Positions 45,960 to 57,400 of a DNA stretch of 64,000 bases are shown piece by piece (position 1 is the first letter of the stretch; every line of letters starts with the position of its first letter). Where the stretch lies: NCBI RefSeq assembly GCF_000226095.1, contig NC_016474.1, positions 1,984,001 to 2,048,000 on the forward strand, read 5' to 3'. A program made the position numbers and the translations under genes. Source of the stretch: Thermothelomyces thermophilus ATCC 42464. Taxonomy: Eukaryota; Ascomycota; Sordariomycetes; Sordariales; Chaetomiaceae. The notes below the pieces were generated by a model. It was not told the origin of the DNA, did no database searches, and saw nothing but the letters and a program-made list of their open reading frames with translations.

Positions 45960-46979
45960 AAGAGCGAGGAGGAGAGAAGGCGGACGGGGAAGAGGGGTTA
46001 CGGTCTTTTTTTTTTTTCTTTTTCATTTCTTTTCTTTTTCCTCTGTCACGACGTTTGATGAGGAGCTTGGGAGTTGGGGTTGGGATGATGTTGGATGGAT
46101 AATGATGCGTTGATGCTGATGTTGTTGGTGCTGGAGGAACGGCCGGACATGGTTAGTCATGTGGAGTTTGTGTGTGTGTGTGGACGTATGGGACAAGGGG
46201 CTATGAAGGAGGATGACGACGCTTTCGAGGGCGAAGACGGGACGGGCTGGGGGGAGAACGACGAGGTGCAGGCGGAAACGCGCGATGGGCATACCACCAG
46301 GCTCGGCTAGTCTCTGTTCTGCCGGCGTCCTCCTCCTCTCCTGCTTTTTTTTTTCCTTTTCCTTTTTCCTCCCCTCTTTCTTCTTTCCTTCTCTTTCACC
46401 TTTCCCACCGAAGGGGTGGTGTCATCTTGGGGGCTTGCAACGGCCCTTTCCGAGCATCTATCTGTGTCGAGCAAGCGCACTCTGTTTTGTCTCGGCCGCC
46501 CGCTCTCTTCTTCTCTGGGTGTGCTGCGCGGTCTGAGTCGGGTTGTCATTCGCTTTTTCGATTCGTTCTCCGGGCTCTGGACTGCTCGACTCGGTTGGAC
46601 AGAGGAGGACACGATGATGGTTCGAGCTGGCTTGATAATACATACCCAAGGACAGACAAGTTGGGGGACTCTTTCGTTACGCTTCTCTTTTGTGTACGGA
46701 GCTTTTGCTGTAGCAGTCAGTGTATGGAATATATTTTGCACTTAGGACGGTCAAAAATGCTGTGTGAACTATTATTTAGACCGGTTGATTATCTGCGGAC
46801 GAACTACCCAAATCTGTAGGTCACTTCTGTGAATGGCTTTGTCCAAAGCCCGTCCAGGAGAGTGTCTAACTTTGTAGGTGGTCGGTCCATGGCGCAAGTG
46901 ATTCAACTTACACATTCCAAGATTGTCTCGTGAAGGGACTCGACTTTTTTTTTTCTTGTTGCATTCCCAGTCCTTCGGT
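45960..46979. other. Convergent interval between BUD4 and HIS6
   Basis: 1 kb with T-rich runs (46003-46040, 46345-46400) next to the BUD4 stop and near the middle, consistent with two long 3' UTRs. No coding sequence is supportable. Confidence 0.55.
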
Positions 46980-48010
46980 CTAACTGCGCTCTGGCGACTC
47001 CTGCTGCCGATTCCACTCTATACACTCGGCCAGGGTCACGCCTTTGCCCCCGAAGCAGTCCAGAGCGCTCCCGATGGTCAGGTCCACCTTGCCGCCACTC
47101 AGCTGCTTCACTCTCTCCAGATCCTCCAGGTTCCGGCCCCCGCCGGCGTAGGTCACTGGGATGCTGCACCACTGTGCCAGCTTCTCGACCAGCTTCTCGT
47201 CAATGCCCCGCTGCAGACCTTCGTTGTCGGCCGCGTGGATCAGAAACTCGGAGCAGTACGGCTCTAACCGCCTGATGGAATCTGAGATGAAGGCGAAAGG
47301 AGCGGGGTGGAGTGGTTAGGTTGTGAGCGGACACGATGATTTAATGAATGGTTTGGTAGAGGCGATAATGGGACCCGGGGGGGGGGGGGGGGGAGAGCGA
47401 GCTTTGCCTACCCTGGTTGACCTCCACGTCGGTGATGGTCTGCCACTTATCCATGGCGACGAACCACCTGTCCTCGCCGCCGTGCCGCCGGCAGCTGAGG
47501 TCAATCACCAGCTTGTTCTTGTCACCGCCGAGGGCTTCAAGAACGGAATCCAGGCGGCCCTGGGAGAAGGTCCCGCCGGGGAAGAGGAAGGAGGTTATGA
47601 TGACCTAAATTTAGACGACGGGGGGCATGATTCTGTCAGTCGGGTCAGGAACACAATGAGAATGGATAAACGTAAAAACATGAACAGAAACGCCAAGCCC
47701 GTCCGCTCACCTTCTCAGCACCGGCATCAATCCATTCCTTGGCATTGGAGTCGTTGATGCCGCCGCCGACCTGCAACCCTCCGGGCCAGGCGGCGAGCGC
47801 CTCCCGCGCGGCATCCTGGTTGCCCGGGCCGAGCATGATGACGTGGGCGCCGGTGAGGGCATTGTCGCGGTACAGCCTGGCAAAGTGCGCGGGCGGGTGC
47901 GGCGAGACAAAGTTTGTCTGGAGCGAGCTCGTCTTGCTGTCCAGGGTGCCGCCGACAATCTGCTTGACCTGCCCCGCGTGGAGGTCGATGCAGGGACGGA
48001 ACCGCGTCAT
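46980..48010 (-). CDS. HIS6: ProFAR isomerase, histidine biosynthesis
   Basis: Three exons, 48010-47711, 47604-47412 and 47281-46980, joined in phases 0 and 1, give 795 nt (264 residues). The enzyme opens the ribose of the 5'-ProFAR intermediate to PRFAR, the fourth step of histidine synthesis, in the cytosol. It begins FRPCIDLHAGQVKQIVGGTL, the fungal version of the HisA start with the catalytic Asp. Further landmarks are LQVGGGIN, VIITSFLFPGG, LVIDLSCRR, TDVEVNQ, FLIHAADNEG, PVTYAGGGRN and VDLTIGSALD, in the order of a TIM barrel. Intron 1 (106 nt) has a good ACTGAC branch; intron 2 (130 nt) contains a 17-nt C run (minus strand). It shares a 433-bp divergent promoter with FAF1. I find no perfect TGACTCA Gcn4/CPC1 site in that promoter. 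Confidence 0.92.
47377..47393. repeat. G17 run in HIS6 intron 2
   Basis: Seventeen G on the + strand, so seventeen C on the sense strand of the HIS6 intron. Assembly length may be inexact. Confidence 0.85.
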
Positions 48011-48443
48011 CTTGGCCGACGGGCGGTTTGTGGTATTTTTTTTTTTTTCGATTGAACCCTGACAAAGGGGGACTGATAAGTTAGTTTCCGATTTCAGTCG
48101 GAAGCGAAGCCCCTCCTCACCAGAATCCAAGGGGGGGTCTTGTTTTAGGCACTGAGAGCCCCCCCAGGTGCCTGGATTATGGCGGGGCAAGAGCCCCGCG
48201 GTCGCCGGCCCTGGAGGGGCTGCGCTTGGCACTGCACTGTTACGGAAAGTTCCCTCGAGTTGGTTAACTCGCTGGGCCTGGCGATAAGATAACCGACGCC
48301 AGCCCATTGAGGTCCCATGGAATTTTTTAAGCCAACCCGAAGCTCTGCGAATCGAGCGAGTCTGTTGTTGATCTGATCCGTCTCTCCTATACCGCATTTG
48401 TTGACAACCATAACTGTTGAGCGCACAAAATACCTCTCTCACA
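48011..48443. promoter_or_regulatory. Divergent HIS6/FAF1 promoter
   Basis: 433 bp serve two genes. A T-run lies directly before HIS6 (48036-48048, + strand). Near FAF1 are GCGATAAG (48281-48288), one base from the PAC element GCGATGAG, and AATTTTTTAA (48320-48330), close to the RRPE element; both elements mark ribosome-biogenesis genes in yeast. I call them possible, not proven. Confidence 0.45.
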
Positions 48444-49716
48444 ATGCCAGGGCTGCTTGGCAAACGCAAATCACGATCCACAGAGGAGGAGCCAGACGCG
48501 ATCGTTAACGCACAGGAGCTCCTCAGGCGGCACTTTGAGGCGCGCTTCAAGCCGCTCGACATCGCCGCCCGCGCCGCGCCCGCCAAGCCCACCGCCCACA
48601 ACGACTCCCGCGGCGACGACAGCGATGTTGGCCATGATGCCCGCGATGGCGAGGCCGATCTGGACGAGTCCGACTCGGAATGGGACGGCATCTCGGACGA
48701 CGACAGTTCGGGAGGGGAAGGTTGGTGCAATCTGGCTACCTGGACTTTCCCCTTCTCTTCCTTCTTTTTTTTTTTTTTTTTTCATTCTTCTTTCCCTCCA
48801 GCTTCCTTACCCTTTTCAATATACAATATGCCCTTCCTTGAATCACAGAAACAGGACGGGAATAAGGGGCAGGATTTGGCTGACAAAGGAGGGTAGAGAC
48901 GGAAGCACCAGCCGTTGAAGTGGTCGACCACACATCCACTGTTTCAACTACGAGCGCAAAAATGAGCAAACAGGAACTCAAAACTTACCTCGTAAGGCTG
49001 ACCTCTGGCCCACGCATCCTCCGGATGGATTCTTCTTTTTTCATTTTTATTGAAGCGAGAGATTCACGAAGAGAAAATGAACCCACGGTGTTGCCGCACG
49101 GGATTGCTGCTGACGCTTGGCCCAGTCTTCTCGCCCGCCCGATCCAAGCCGTACAGCGGCACAGCCGACGGTCAAGAAGACAAAAACACAGACCGACGAA
49201 GACCAACCGGAGGACAGCGCCGCTTTGCTGGCCAACGACCTTGCCCTGCAGCGGCTCATTGCCGAGTCCCACATCCTCTCGGCTGCCGGAGCGAACCCTT
49301 CTCACTGGCAGTCCCAGCACGCCGCCGGCACCGCCACCAACTTGCGCCCCTTCGCCGCTGGTCGTACGGCCCGCAAGACCACCGACATGCGCATTCAGGC
49401 ACTGGGCGCCAAAGAGAGCATTCTCACCCAAGCCAAGATGCCCATGTCGATGAGGAAAGGCATCGTCAGCGCCGCTGCGGCGAAGGAGGAGAAGAGGAGG
49501 CGAGAGGCACGCGAGAACGGCATCATTCTCGAGCGCGAGGTCAAGAAGACCAAAACGACGAAAAAGAAGGGCAGAGGTGAGAGGCCCGTTGATCTGCCCG
49601 CTGTGGGTAGAATGAGAGGCGCCGAACTACGCGTTAGCGCCAGGGAGGCGCGGGCCATTGCTGAGTCGGTGAGAGGGCCCGCAGGCAAGGGGAAGGGCAA
49701 GAGGAGGAGGAGGTGA
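48444..49716 (+). CDS. FAF1: 40S ribosome assembly factor FAF1
   Basis: Three exons, 48444-48720, 48897-48991 and 49126-49716, total 963 nt (320 residues). The start MPGLLGKRKSR and the block LRRHFEARFKPLD are typical of fungal Faf1, followed by an acidic stretch (DESDSEWDGISDDDSS). Exon 2 gives VEVVDHTSTVSTTSAKMSKQ; exon 3 starts SSRPPD, giving the expected ELKTYL-SSRPP junction. The core is LLANDLALQRLIAESHIL and a Lys/Arg-rich C-terminus (KGKGKRRRR) that should carry nucleolar localisation. In yeast Faf1 binds Krr1 and is needed for early cleavage of pre-rRNA leading to 18S rRNA. Intron 1 (176 nt) contains an 18-T run and a GCTGAC branch; intron 2 is 134 nt. Both are long for this window. 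Confidence 0.85.
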
Positions 49717-51834
49717 TCATGCCTGCGACTTTGCTGCTCACCCGCTCGTCAAGCCACAAGGAACTCTCTCCCCTGCGCACCCAAAACTTACAGCATGCTC
49801 GACACGGCATGCGTTGGCCAAACCACCTGAGGGGAATCATTCGGGGACTCGTTACCACCAAGGTCCATGCCCAGTCGGAACTCGGTCGGGAGACACCCGC
49901 GGACAAAGGTACGCAGCAAGGCCGAATGACCCTCGGGGGTTGGCCGCGCCGCCGTATCCTGCGCCTCAACCTCGTATTCCTGACTGAGCCTTTTCCTAAG
50001 CACTTGGCAAGGCCAAGGCCAAGATTACGAATTTGAACGTGTGCGAACGACCTGAAAGATAAGCTCCGATGCCAAGGCCACCGAATCAACACCACGACCT
50101 TCCGTCGACCACGCAACTAGCCAACCCGGTCATCACACCGGGCCGGCTTCGCCTCATTGAATCCGGGAGGCTCAACCACCGACCGCCCGGCCAAGGCATG
50201 TGTCTTCGACAAATCGGTAATGTGGCTGCTCATTGGCGATAACTTCACCATCCGGGTGCCTCCCCCAATGTGACGACTACCGCGCCAGCGTGTTCCGCTG
50301 TCTTGACATCGGCACCCAGGTTACTAGAAGTCTCTGACTTCAATTGTAAGCCGGGCTGCCCTGGCCATTGCGACACGAGAACCGAGCCTGCATAGTGCGC
50401 CGTAAACCTTTATGGGTATTTTAGTCAACCACAATTGTGACGCGAGGTTACCGTTACATTACCTGTACCATGCTTGACAGAGTGCAAGATCAGAGCTGTC
50501 ATCGTGCCTTGCGTCCACACCTGTGCCTGTGTGGGCCAACCACTTGTCCACAACTGCAAGCCACCAAGGGTATACGAACAAGTTTGCTTCGTGCCGCTGC
50601 GCTGCGCGTGTATGTATGTATGTAATGTACATGCATACCTTTGTAATGCGGACCTTCTCCCGGGTTCCGGTCGCCGGACCGAGACCACATTCTCGGCCGC
50701 GCCCGGGCCAGCAGCCTTGGGACTCAGCTACCTGCGCCGGCCAGCGGCCATCTCCCCTAACCACCCCCCCCCCCTTTTTTTTTCGCCCGCCGGGCCACCA
50801 AGACACCCCTCTTTATTCTCTCCCTTGGCCGCCATGGCCATGGCCTGCCCCAATCTCGATCTGGGATCGTCCGGCAGCTTAGCAAATCGGGAGACCGGCT
50901 GTTGCGGACGAGGGTGCGGATACTTCCTGCTCCGTCCACGTTGCTATTTGTATGTACAGTACATGTATCTATGTATGTACGTACATAGGTACATCCATAT
51001 ATATGGTACATCTCGATCGATACACACACCTACCCACATCGCAGAGAGATTGGATTAGAACCACTTGTCTTCATATCACATTATACAAGAGAGATCAGAG
51101 AAGGTGATCGGGAAACTGCCGGTGACACTGTTCGAGAATCATTAACATGGCACATTCGGACCGCGTAGAATCGAATCACTAGCAGATTGAAAGGGTAGTT
51201 TTCTTTTCTCCGTTTCTCCAAAAGCATCAATTGCCTCGCCAGCCGAGGTTGGTATCTCTCAGGCACCGGCCACCCGAAACAACTCGCGGTCCATCTAACG
51301 CGTCCGCATATTAAAACGAGCCAGAAAGAGAGAAAAAAGGACAGGAAAAAAAAAAAGAAAAGCCGGGAAAAAGAAGACACAAAAGACCAAGGCTATATAT
51401 ACAAAGCCATATATTTGCCTTTCATCCTCCCTGGTCCTCACCGCAAACACCCTAGGATTCGTGAAGCGGGGCAAGACAGGACCGCCTATCTCAAACCCCT
51501 TTCCCTTCCCCTTTCCCCATGTCTTAGCGCCTCCCATCTCTAGCATGAAGTCCACCCATCCGCCTTTTCCCAGGCCACGCTGCAATGCCTCCCTACATAC
51601 AGAAAGAGCAACGGAGGTTGACACAAGAAAAAATGACGACGTGTCACATCGCTGATGCCGTGTTCTTCCAAGTTCATCGTCTTCTGAGTCCGGAAAAAAA
51701 ATCCAGCGATATGATAGAATACCGAGGCTCTAAGGAACCGAAAGCAATAGAGAACGCAAGTAAAGAAGATAAGGAAATGTCAGTCTCTCCCTCCTGACAG
51801 TAGATGTCTCGGCCATGGCCAGTCCAGCCCCAAA
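49717..51834. other. Convergent interval between FAF1 and STE12
   Basis: 2.1 kb with no supportable gene, although convergent genes usually lie closer. It contains an imperfect TGTATGTA/TACATGCA hairpin (50614-50638), further TACA/TGTA repeats (50950-50995) and TA-rich sequence near 51395-51420. The right end should be STE12 3' UTR. Confidence 0.55.
50614..50638. repeat. Imperfect 11-bp hairpin of the TGTA/TACA type
   Basis: Arms GTATGTATGTA and TACATGCATAC pair with one mismatch around a 3-nt ATG loop, the same layout as the perfect hairpins at 1087 and 62362. Confidence 0.8.
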
Positions 51835-51980
51835 TTAAGCCAAGCCACCTGCGTTGATGGCCTGTGGTTGGCTGAGGGTCATTGGCATGCTCAGCGTCTG
51901 GAGGCTGTTGAACGTTTGAATTTGGCCTAGACTTTGGCTATTTGTGGGGGCAGCATTGCTTGAAGTGGCGTCGTTGTTGT

Positions 51981-52011
<31 letters not shown>

Positions 52012-54466
52012 ATTGCTGCTGCTGGTGTTGCTGTTGGTGTTGCTGTTGGTGCTGCTGTTGGTGCTGTTGTTGCTGCTGCCGCCGTTGTTGCCGCTGACAG
52101 CCGCGTCGAGCGACGTGGTAACATAGCCATTCTCGGACGTCGGCGAGGCATCGTCAACCGAAGACAACTGGTCTTCACCGGAGTACTGCTCCTCCTCGCC
52201 GGAATGGAGGCTGCCCTCGGCACCGTCATTCCGATCATGGGTACGCTTGTGCCTACAAGGAGATAGCACGTTAGTCACTGCTTCAACCGAACCAGGATAA
52301 TACGGTCGGATTGGGAGTGTGTTGTGCAGTGTTGCTGTGTTGTGACTTGGCCATCTCTCTAGGGTTGGATCCTTGGTCCGCTCTTGGCGTGCCACTTGCG
52401 CAACACTGCTGCTCAACTTCCCCATTGTCTACTGACAAAGGAAATGATACAACCAAGGAAATGTGGGGGGCATACTGTGCTAGGTTGTCTGATCGGGAGA
52501 ATGCCTTGCTACAATAAGGGCAGATGTAGGGTCTTTCCTGGGTGTGTGTTCTCACGTGTCTGGAGAGTTTGGTCAGATATACAGCGCAGGCGGTTCGCAC
52601 GTTTGACAAATGAAAGGTAGTCCGGGGTCCTTACCGCTTCAGATGCTCCAACCTCTTGAAGAGACGGCCACATGAGGGAATGGGGCAGGTGTGGGACTTC
52701 TGAGGATAGGGGCCAAGCTCCATGACCGTTGCGGACCGGGCTCTGCGTACCACATTGGGGCCACCGTGCATCATGGGCCGTTGCTCGTTCAGCGGAGTTA
52801 GTTCGTCAACCGGCAAGGGAGAGTAGTCGTGTTGGTGGAGGGCCATTGGGTTAAGAGCAGGGCTGCCCTCCACTGTTGAGAGCGGCGTCCCGTGGCGCGA
52901 CAGCTCGACCACTTCCTTGTGTTGGGCCATCGAGTTGTTGTTATAGGTCATGCCCTGGGGCGAGGCGTCTCCGGACTCCTCGCCCTCGGCAACGGGGCCG
53001 ACCGAGACGGAAACCGATCTCCTGAGGTCGGAGGGACGGTGGGTCGCAGTAGAAGCTGCCGTCATGGACCCACTAGTAGCCGACAGGGAGGGTGGAATGG
53101 ACGAACGGCGTCTTCTCTGCTTGTACGTCGGCGAACCCTCGATAACGGAGGAGTAGACGTTGTTGGACCCGTAGCTCCGGGGGAACGAAGGGCCGGCTAG
53201 ATTCGACGGAGGGAGGTGGATCATGCCGTTGAGGGCGCCGACTGGGTTGAGGTCCGGGATGGCGCTGTACAGGCCAGTCTCCTCATTGGCGATGTAGGCG
53301 GGCTCGCCGCTGATGGCAAGCGCCTGCTGCGGAGGCGTCAGAGGCTCGAAGGAGAGGCCTCTTTGGCTGTAATCCTCATAATGCGAAGACACAAACGACG
53401 GGGCAGGCGAGTACTCCAAACCAAAGGCGGGCATGGATGTGTGTCGCTGATGCGTATGCGCCATTGGCACGCCATTCTGATTGTATTGGACGCGCGAATA
53501 CTCCGGTTCCCGCTTGATCACCGCCTGAGATTGTGACACATTCGGGGTCATCGCCATCGACCCGTAGGGCGTCATGGAGTCCAACGCATCCGACATCGGA
53601 GTCATCGCTTGCGAGATTGGGGGCATTGACTGAGGCAATGACTGAGGAATCTGCTGAGGCATCATCTGGGGAGGCGGCATCGAGTCGACCGGCGCCACGA
53701 CTGACGAGGTGTCTTGCTGCTGGGAAAAGGAGAGCGGCTGCGGGTTGAAGGACGACGAATTCGCCTGCTGAGCTTTTGTGAGCTGCTCGTACAGCGACTG
53801 CGACGAATCGAACTGGAACGAGAGAGCCGGCTCGCTGACGGCGACCGTCGTTGCCTCTTGGCCCATCTTCTCCCTTTTCAGGTCACGCTCGAGCGCGTCC
53901 AAGAAGAGGCGGTCATGAGGGACGCTGTACCAGTAGAAGACCTTCTGCTTCTTCTGCGTCCGGATGCAGTTGTTCTTGTAGAGAAAATCGAGGAAAGGGC
54001 TCTTGGGCTCTTCGAGCGTCGCGTCGGTTCCGGACTTGAGGTTGCGGAGATCTGAGAAGATACCCTCTTCGAACTTTTTCGAGTTCTTGACCGGCCTGCC
54101 GAACGCCTGGAATCGGAACGACAGGCATCGAACAATATCTGTACCGGAAATGTGGAACAGGTTGTTCCAAAGCACGCAGGAAACGTACTCGCCAGTCGGC
54201 AGGAGGAACCGCCGGATGTATTGGTCGGGGGACCAGTCAACCGGCGCCGAGAGGAGAAAATACTTGACTGCAGGCCCGGGTTAACACGTGCTCTCACCTC
54301 TCTTTCCCCCCATCGCCACTCTAGACGCCCGCCACCAGCACTTACGATTGTCAACCTGTTGCAGAGCTACCTGAGCATCGTGTGGAAGTGATTGCTGAGC
54401 CTCAGCGCTCAGCATGAACGTCTCTGGAATTTGTTGTCCGGCCATTGTTGCATTCTGGGTGTACAT
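51835..54466 (-). CDS. STE12: Transcription factor STE12
   Basis: Four exons, 54466-54346, 54267-52635, 52559-52476 and 52252-51835, total 2256 nt (751 residues). The STE homeodomain-like DNA-binding region starts at about residue 41 (RRFLLPTGEYVSCVLWNNLF, ISGTDIVRCLSFRFQAFGRP) and runs to about 150. A Gln/Pro/Met-rich middle follows. Two C2H2 fingers (CPIPSCGRLFKRLEHLKRH; CPYCSKAFSRSDNLAQH) lie at about 568-618, as in filamentous fungi but not in yeast Ste12. Introns interrupt both fingers near their first His. The C-terminus has an Asn/Ser/Thr low-complexity tract. Ste12 acts in the nucleus below the pheromone/invasive-growth MAP kinase and controls mating, fruiting-body development and, in pathogens, penetration. 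I chose ATG 54466 (MYTQNATMAGQQIPETF); an in-frame upstream ATG at 54511 is less likely. Confidence 0.93.
51970..52095 (-). repeat. Trinucleotide/12-mer repeat in the STE12 last exon
   Basis: A tract of GTT/GCT/GGT-type triplets (+ strand), including several near copies of TTGCTGTTGGTG, encodes an Asn/Ser/Thr-rich linker in STE12. It stays in frame throughout. Confidence 0.85.
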
Positions 54467-57400
54467 AACGCGACAGCGACGGGTTGTGGTTCGATCGCTC
54501 GGACGCGGCACCCTCTTGTCGCTGTATGCGAGTGGTGACGACCAGCGGCTGGCGACAAAGGCGAGGAGTCAACACAGTTGAAATGCGACCTTGAACCCAG
54601 CAAGGCACGGGTGTTCTCAGGCTCTGCCTGCGAACGTATAAAGCGATTCTTTTGTGTTTATAGGTCGAGATTTCCGAGGCCAGCCCGTGACATAGGAGAA
54701 ACTGCCCAGCTCTTCAATCCTTCCCCAAGATTGCCTCGAAGCGAAAGCGAAAGTCCGGGGCAATCGACAACCCGTGCGAGCTAGTTGTGCCGCGGTGTGG
54801 CGCGGTCGAGGACGAATGTTGGTTCGGTGCGCTCGCGGGCAATCGGCCGAGAAACAATCGACGAATGAGAACGCACAAGGTTCTTGATTTTGAAACGAAA
54901 CCGATTGAGGAAATGATGCCCAGATATCGATATCTATCAAACAGGCTCGGCGAGCTGCTCAACAGGGTGCGTGGCGGCACGAACGGTGGCTGCAACGCGA
55001 AATGTCGGACGCTTGGAAAGAGAGCGCTGCGCTCGGGCTGCTGCAAGAGGAACGAGGTGATTGCCTCTGGGATCCTGATCGGCAAGAGAAAAAAAAGGAG
55101 GAACTGGCTGTGCAGTGCGCGAAAGGACACAATACACAATGAGGCAGGAGAGAGAACAAGGTAAATCCTCCTGCGACACGTCCAGCAAAAAGGGGGAAAG
55201 AAGAGAGGGGGGCCAAGAAGAGGAGGTCTTTGGAAGAAGGATCGCGAGATGGACAGAGAGGGCGGGCGAGTGGGCGGCCCTGGGGGGTTTAATGACTTTG
55301 CCCGTCGCTTGCTCGGGCCCCAAGGATCCAGGGTACCTCTGGCCAATGGCTGGGGCCGACTGCAACTTGCAAAAGTGGGTCTCCTAAAGTAGTGCTCCGT
55401 TGTGCGAGGGAAGGTGCCCCGCCCGGTGTAATCAGAGCGTGCTGGTAGAATGGAAGCACGGACTCCACCGCCAATGGATCTGCACCAATTCGGAAGAGTG
55501 CCCCGGCACAAGCCCACAAACCGTTGCCTCGCTTCCTCATTCAACAGATTCCACTCTCCGTCATGGCAGCCCGCTCCGAGATTCGGTAGCGGCCACAAAA
55601 AGCAGCAAGATTGTCACCAGGATTTAGTGTAGAAGCTCGCTGCAGGGGACAAGGCATCGGTGGAGGCCGAACAGCCAAGCACCCGCGATGACCGACTCGA
55701 AATTCTCCTTTGGCTTGAAGGTTGTCCCTGGCGCAAAACTGGGGGCAGGCCGGCGCCATGACCTTGAGGGACTGCCCGGGATCGCCTCGCCTACGGCTTT
55801 TGGGTTGCTCTGAGTCGGTCCCCATTGCCTTCGCCGGCCGAGGCGGATGGCAATGCTGGAGTTTTTCATCGGGTTGGGCTGAGCGAAAATGATTGATGAT
55901 GCTGTGGCGGGAGCGCAACAGCCCTCTCTGGTGGAGTCCCTCACCATATCAACTTCGGCCCGGCTTGCACGGCACTGCCTAGTACCAGGCCCCAAGCACG
56001 AGACAATTACTCTAGTTATGAACTGCCGATTGCAAAGAGTACATATATGAGATCTTCCTTGTGGGTGAAGAGTGCACCCTGGCTCTTGTGATGAGTGCAC
56101 GCGTCACAAACGGATAAGCGGATGTCTTTACTTCATCCCGTCTTCCTCCATGACTGTGGTTTACTCATTGACTCGTTACCGCCTGCCACGGTAGAGCGGA
56201 CAGGGACAAAAAGGTCATACTTTGCAGAACCTTGGTTGTCAATTCAAGTCGGGATAAGAAAATCCATGCCGCGTTGTTTCCTTTGGCGAGCTGCCCATCC
56301 AGCTTCCCACCATTCATTAGTTGACGCGCCATCGGTGTCAAGCACAGCTTGATCATGCTGTTAATGCCTCTGCGCCTAATTCGACATACGGTTCGTCGTG
56401 GCGCTCAGTTTTGTATTCACGAAGCCAGTTCTGCTTTGTTGAGTGTTTCTGCGTTCCCCTGAATACAAAAAGCATTGGCCACGAGTGCGCCGGTCTGTGG
56501 AAGCGCTCAGAGCGACAGCTGAAGCGGCCGCCTCCCTTGGCCTGGACGGGGTCGCCCGCCCGAAGAGGGCGGCCAGACGAAATTGCTGGCCATAAAAAAA
56601 GTAATAATAACCATCTCGGCTATAAGCAGACTACACTACACAGTACGGTGCAGTTCGGTGCTACCAAAGTGGAGGGACATGGGACCTCGTCATCAGCCGC
56701 TCGCTGATTGGGCTTCTCGCCAGGCAGGCGGCCCTGAAGAAAAAGGGGACGCTGCGTCTCTCTTCGTTGACTTTGTTGGTGAATTCGCCCTCCACGAGCG
56801 ACAGCGCATTTGCGCCGTGTTTTGGCTGCAGCAGATGGTGGAGGTCATAGGCTGTACGGATATTGAGAGGGAAATGGACGGGACGACTGGGCAAGGGTCA
56901 GTCAGACCTACATGCAACAACGACTCAACCACGTCTTTGTTTGTTTATGCTTCATCAGACATAAGTCCATTGTCTGACGTCGAGAGATTACCCAAACATG
57001 CCAGCCAGCGGGAGGAGAGAAGGATCGGGCCATCGAGGGAAACTGGTTGAAGAGGAGCATTCCATTGCCGTAGGGACATATCTTTTCGCAAACATACAGA
57101 TATACGGATTACAGTACTAGGTTACGCTCAAACTGCTGCGAAGAGCCTGGCCCTGTCGTTGCTGCCAAAATGGCCGAGGAAGCAGCTTCGAACTGCAAAA
57201 AGTGCGCAGTACGAAGTACGAAAGGTACGGAGGTACACACTGTCCAAGTCAACGAGTGGACCAAGCAGAATCCTTCCTCAGGCTTCCCGTCCCTGCCGAC
57301 CGTTGCCCATCGCTTCCCACTTCCAGCGGCTGGCTGTCAGCCGTCGCCGTCTTTGCCCGACTGGGAATCCCAGTCAAGTGCAGCACGCGAGGGGCGGGCG

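Noticed and set aside
54714-55598. 294-codon open frame on the - strand upstream of STE12
   Set aside because: It lies in CT-rich leader-like DNA; the Ser/Pro/Leu-rich translation reflects base bias and shows no domain.
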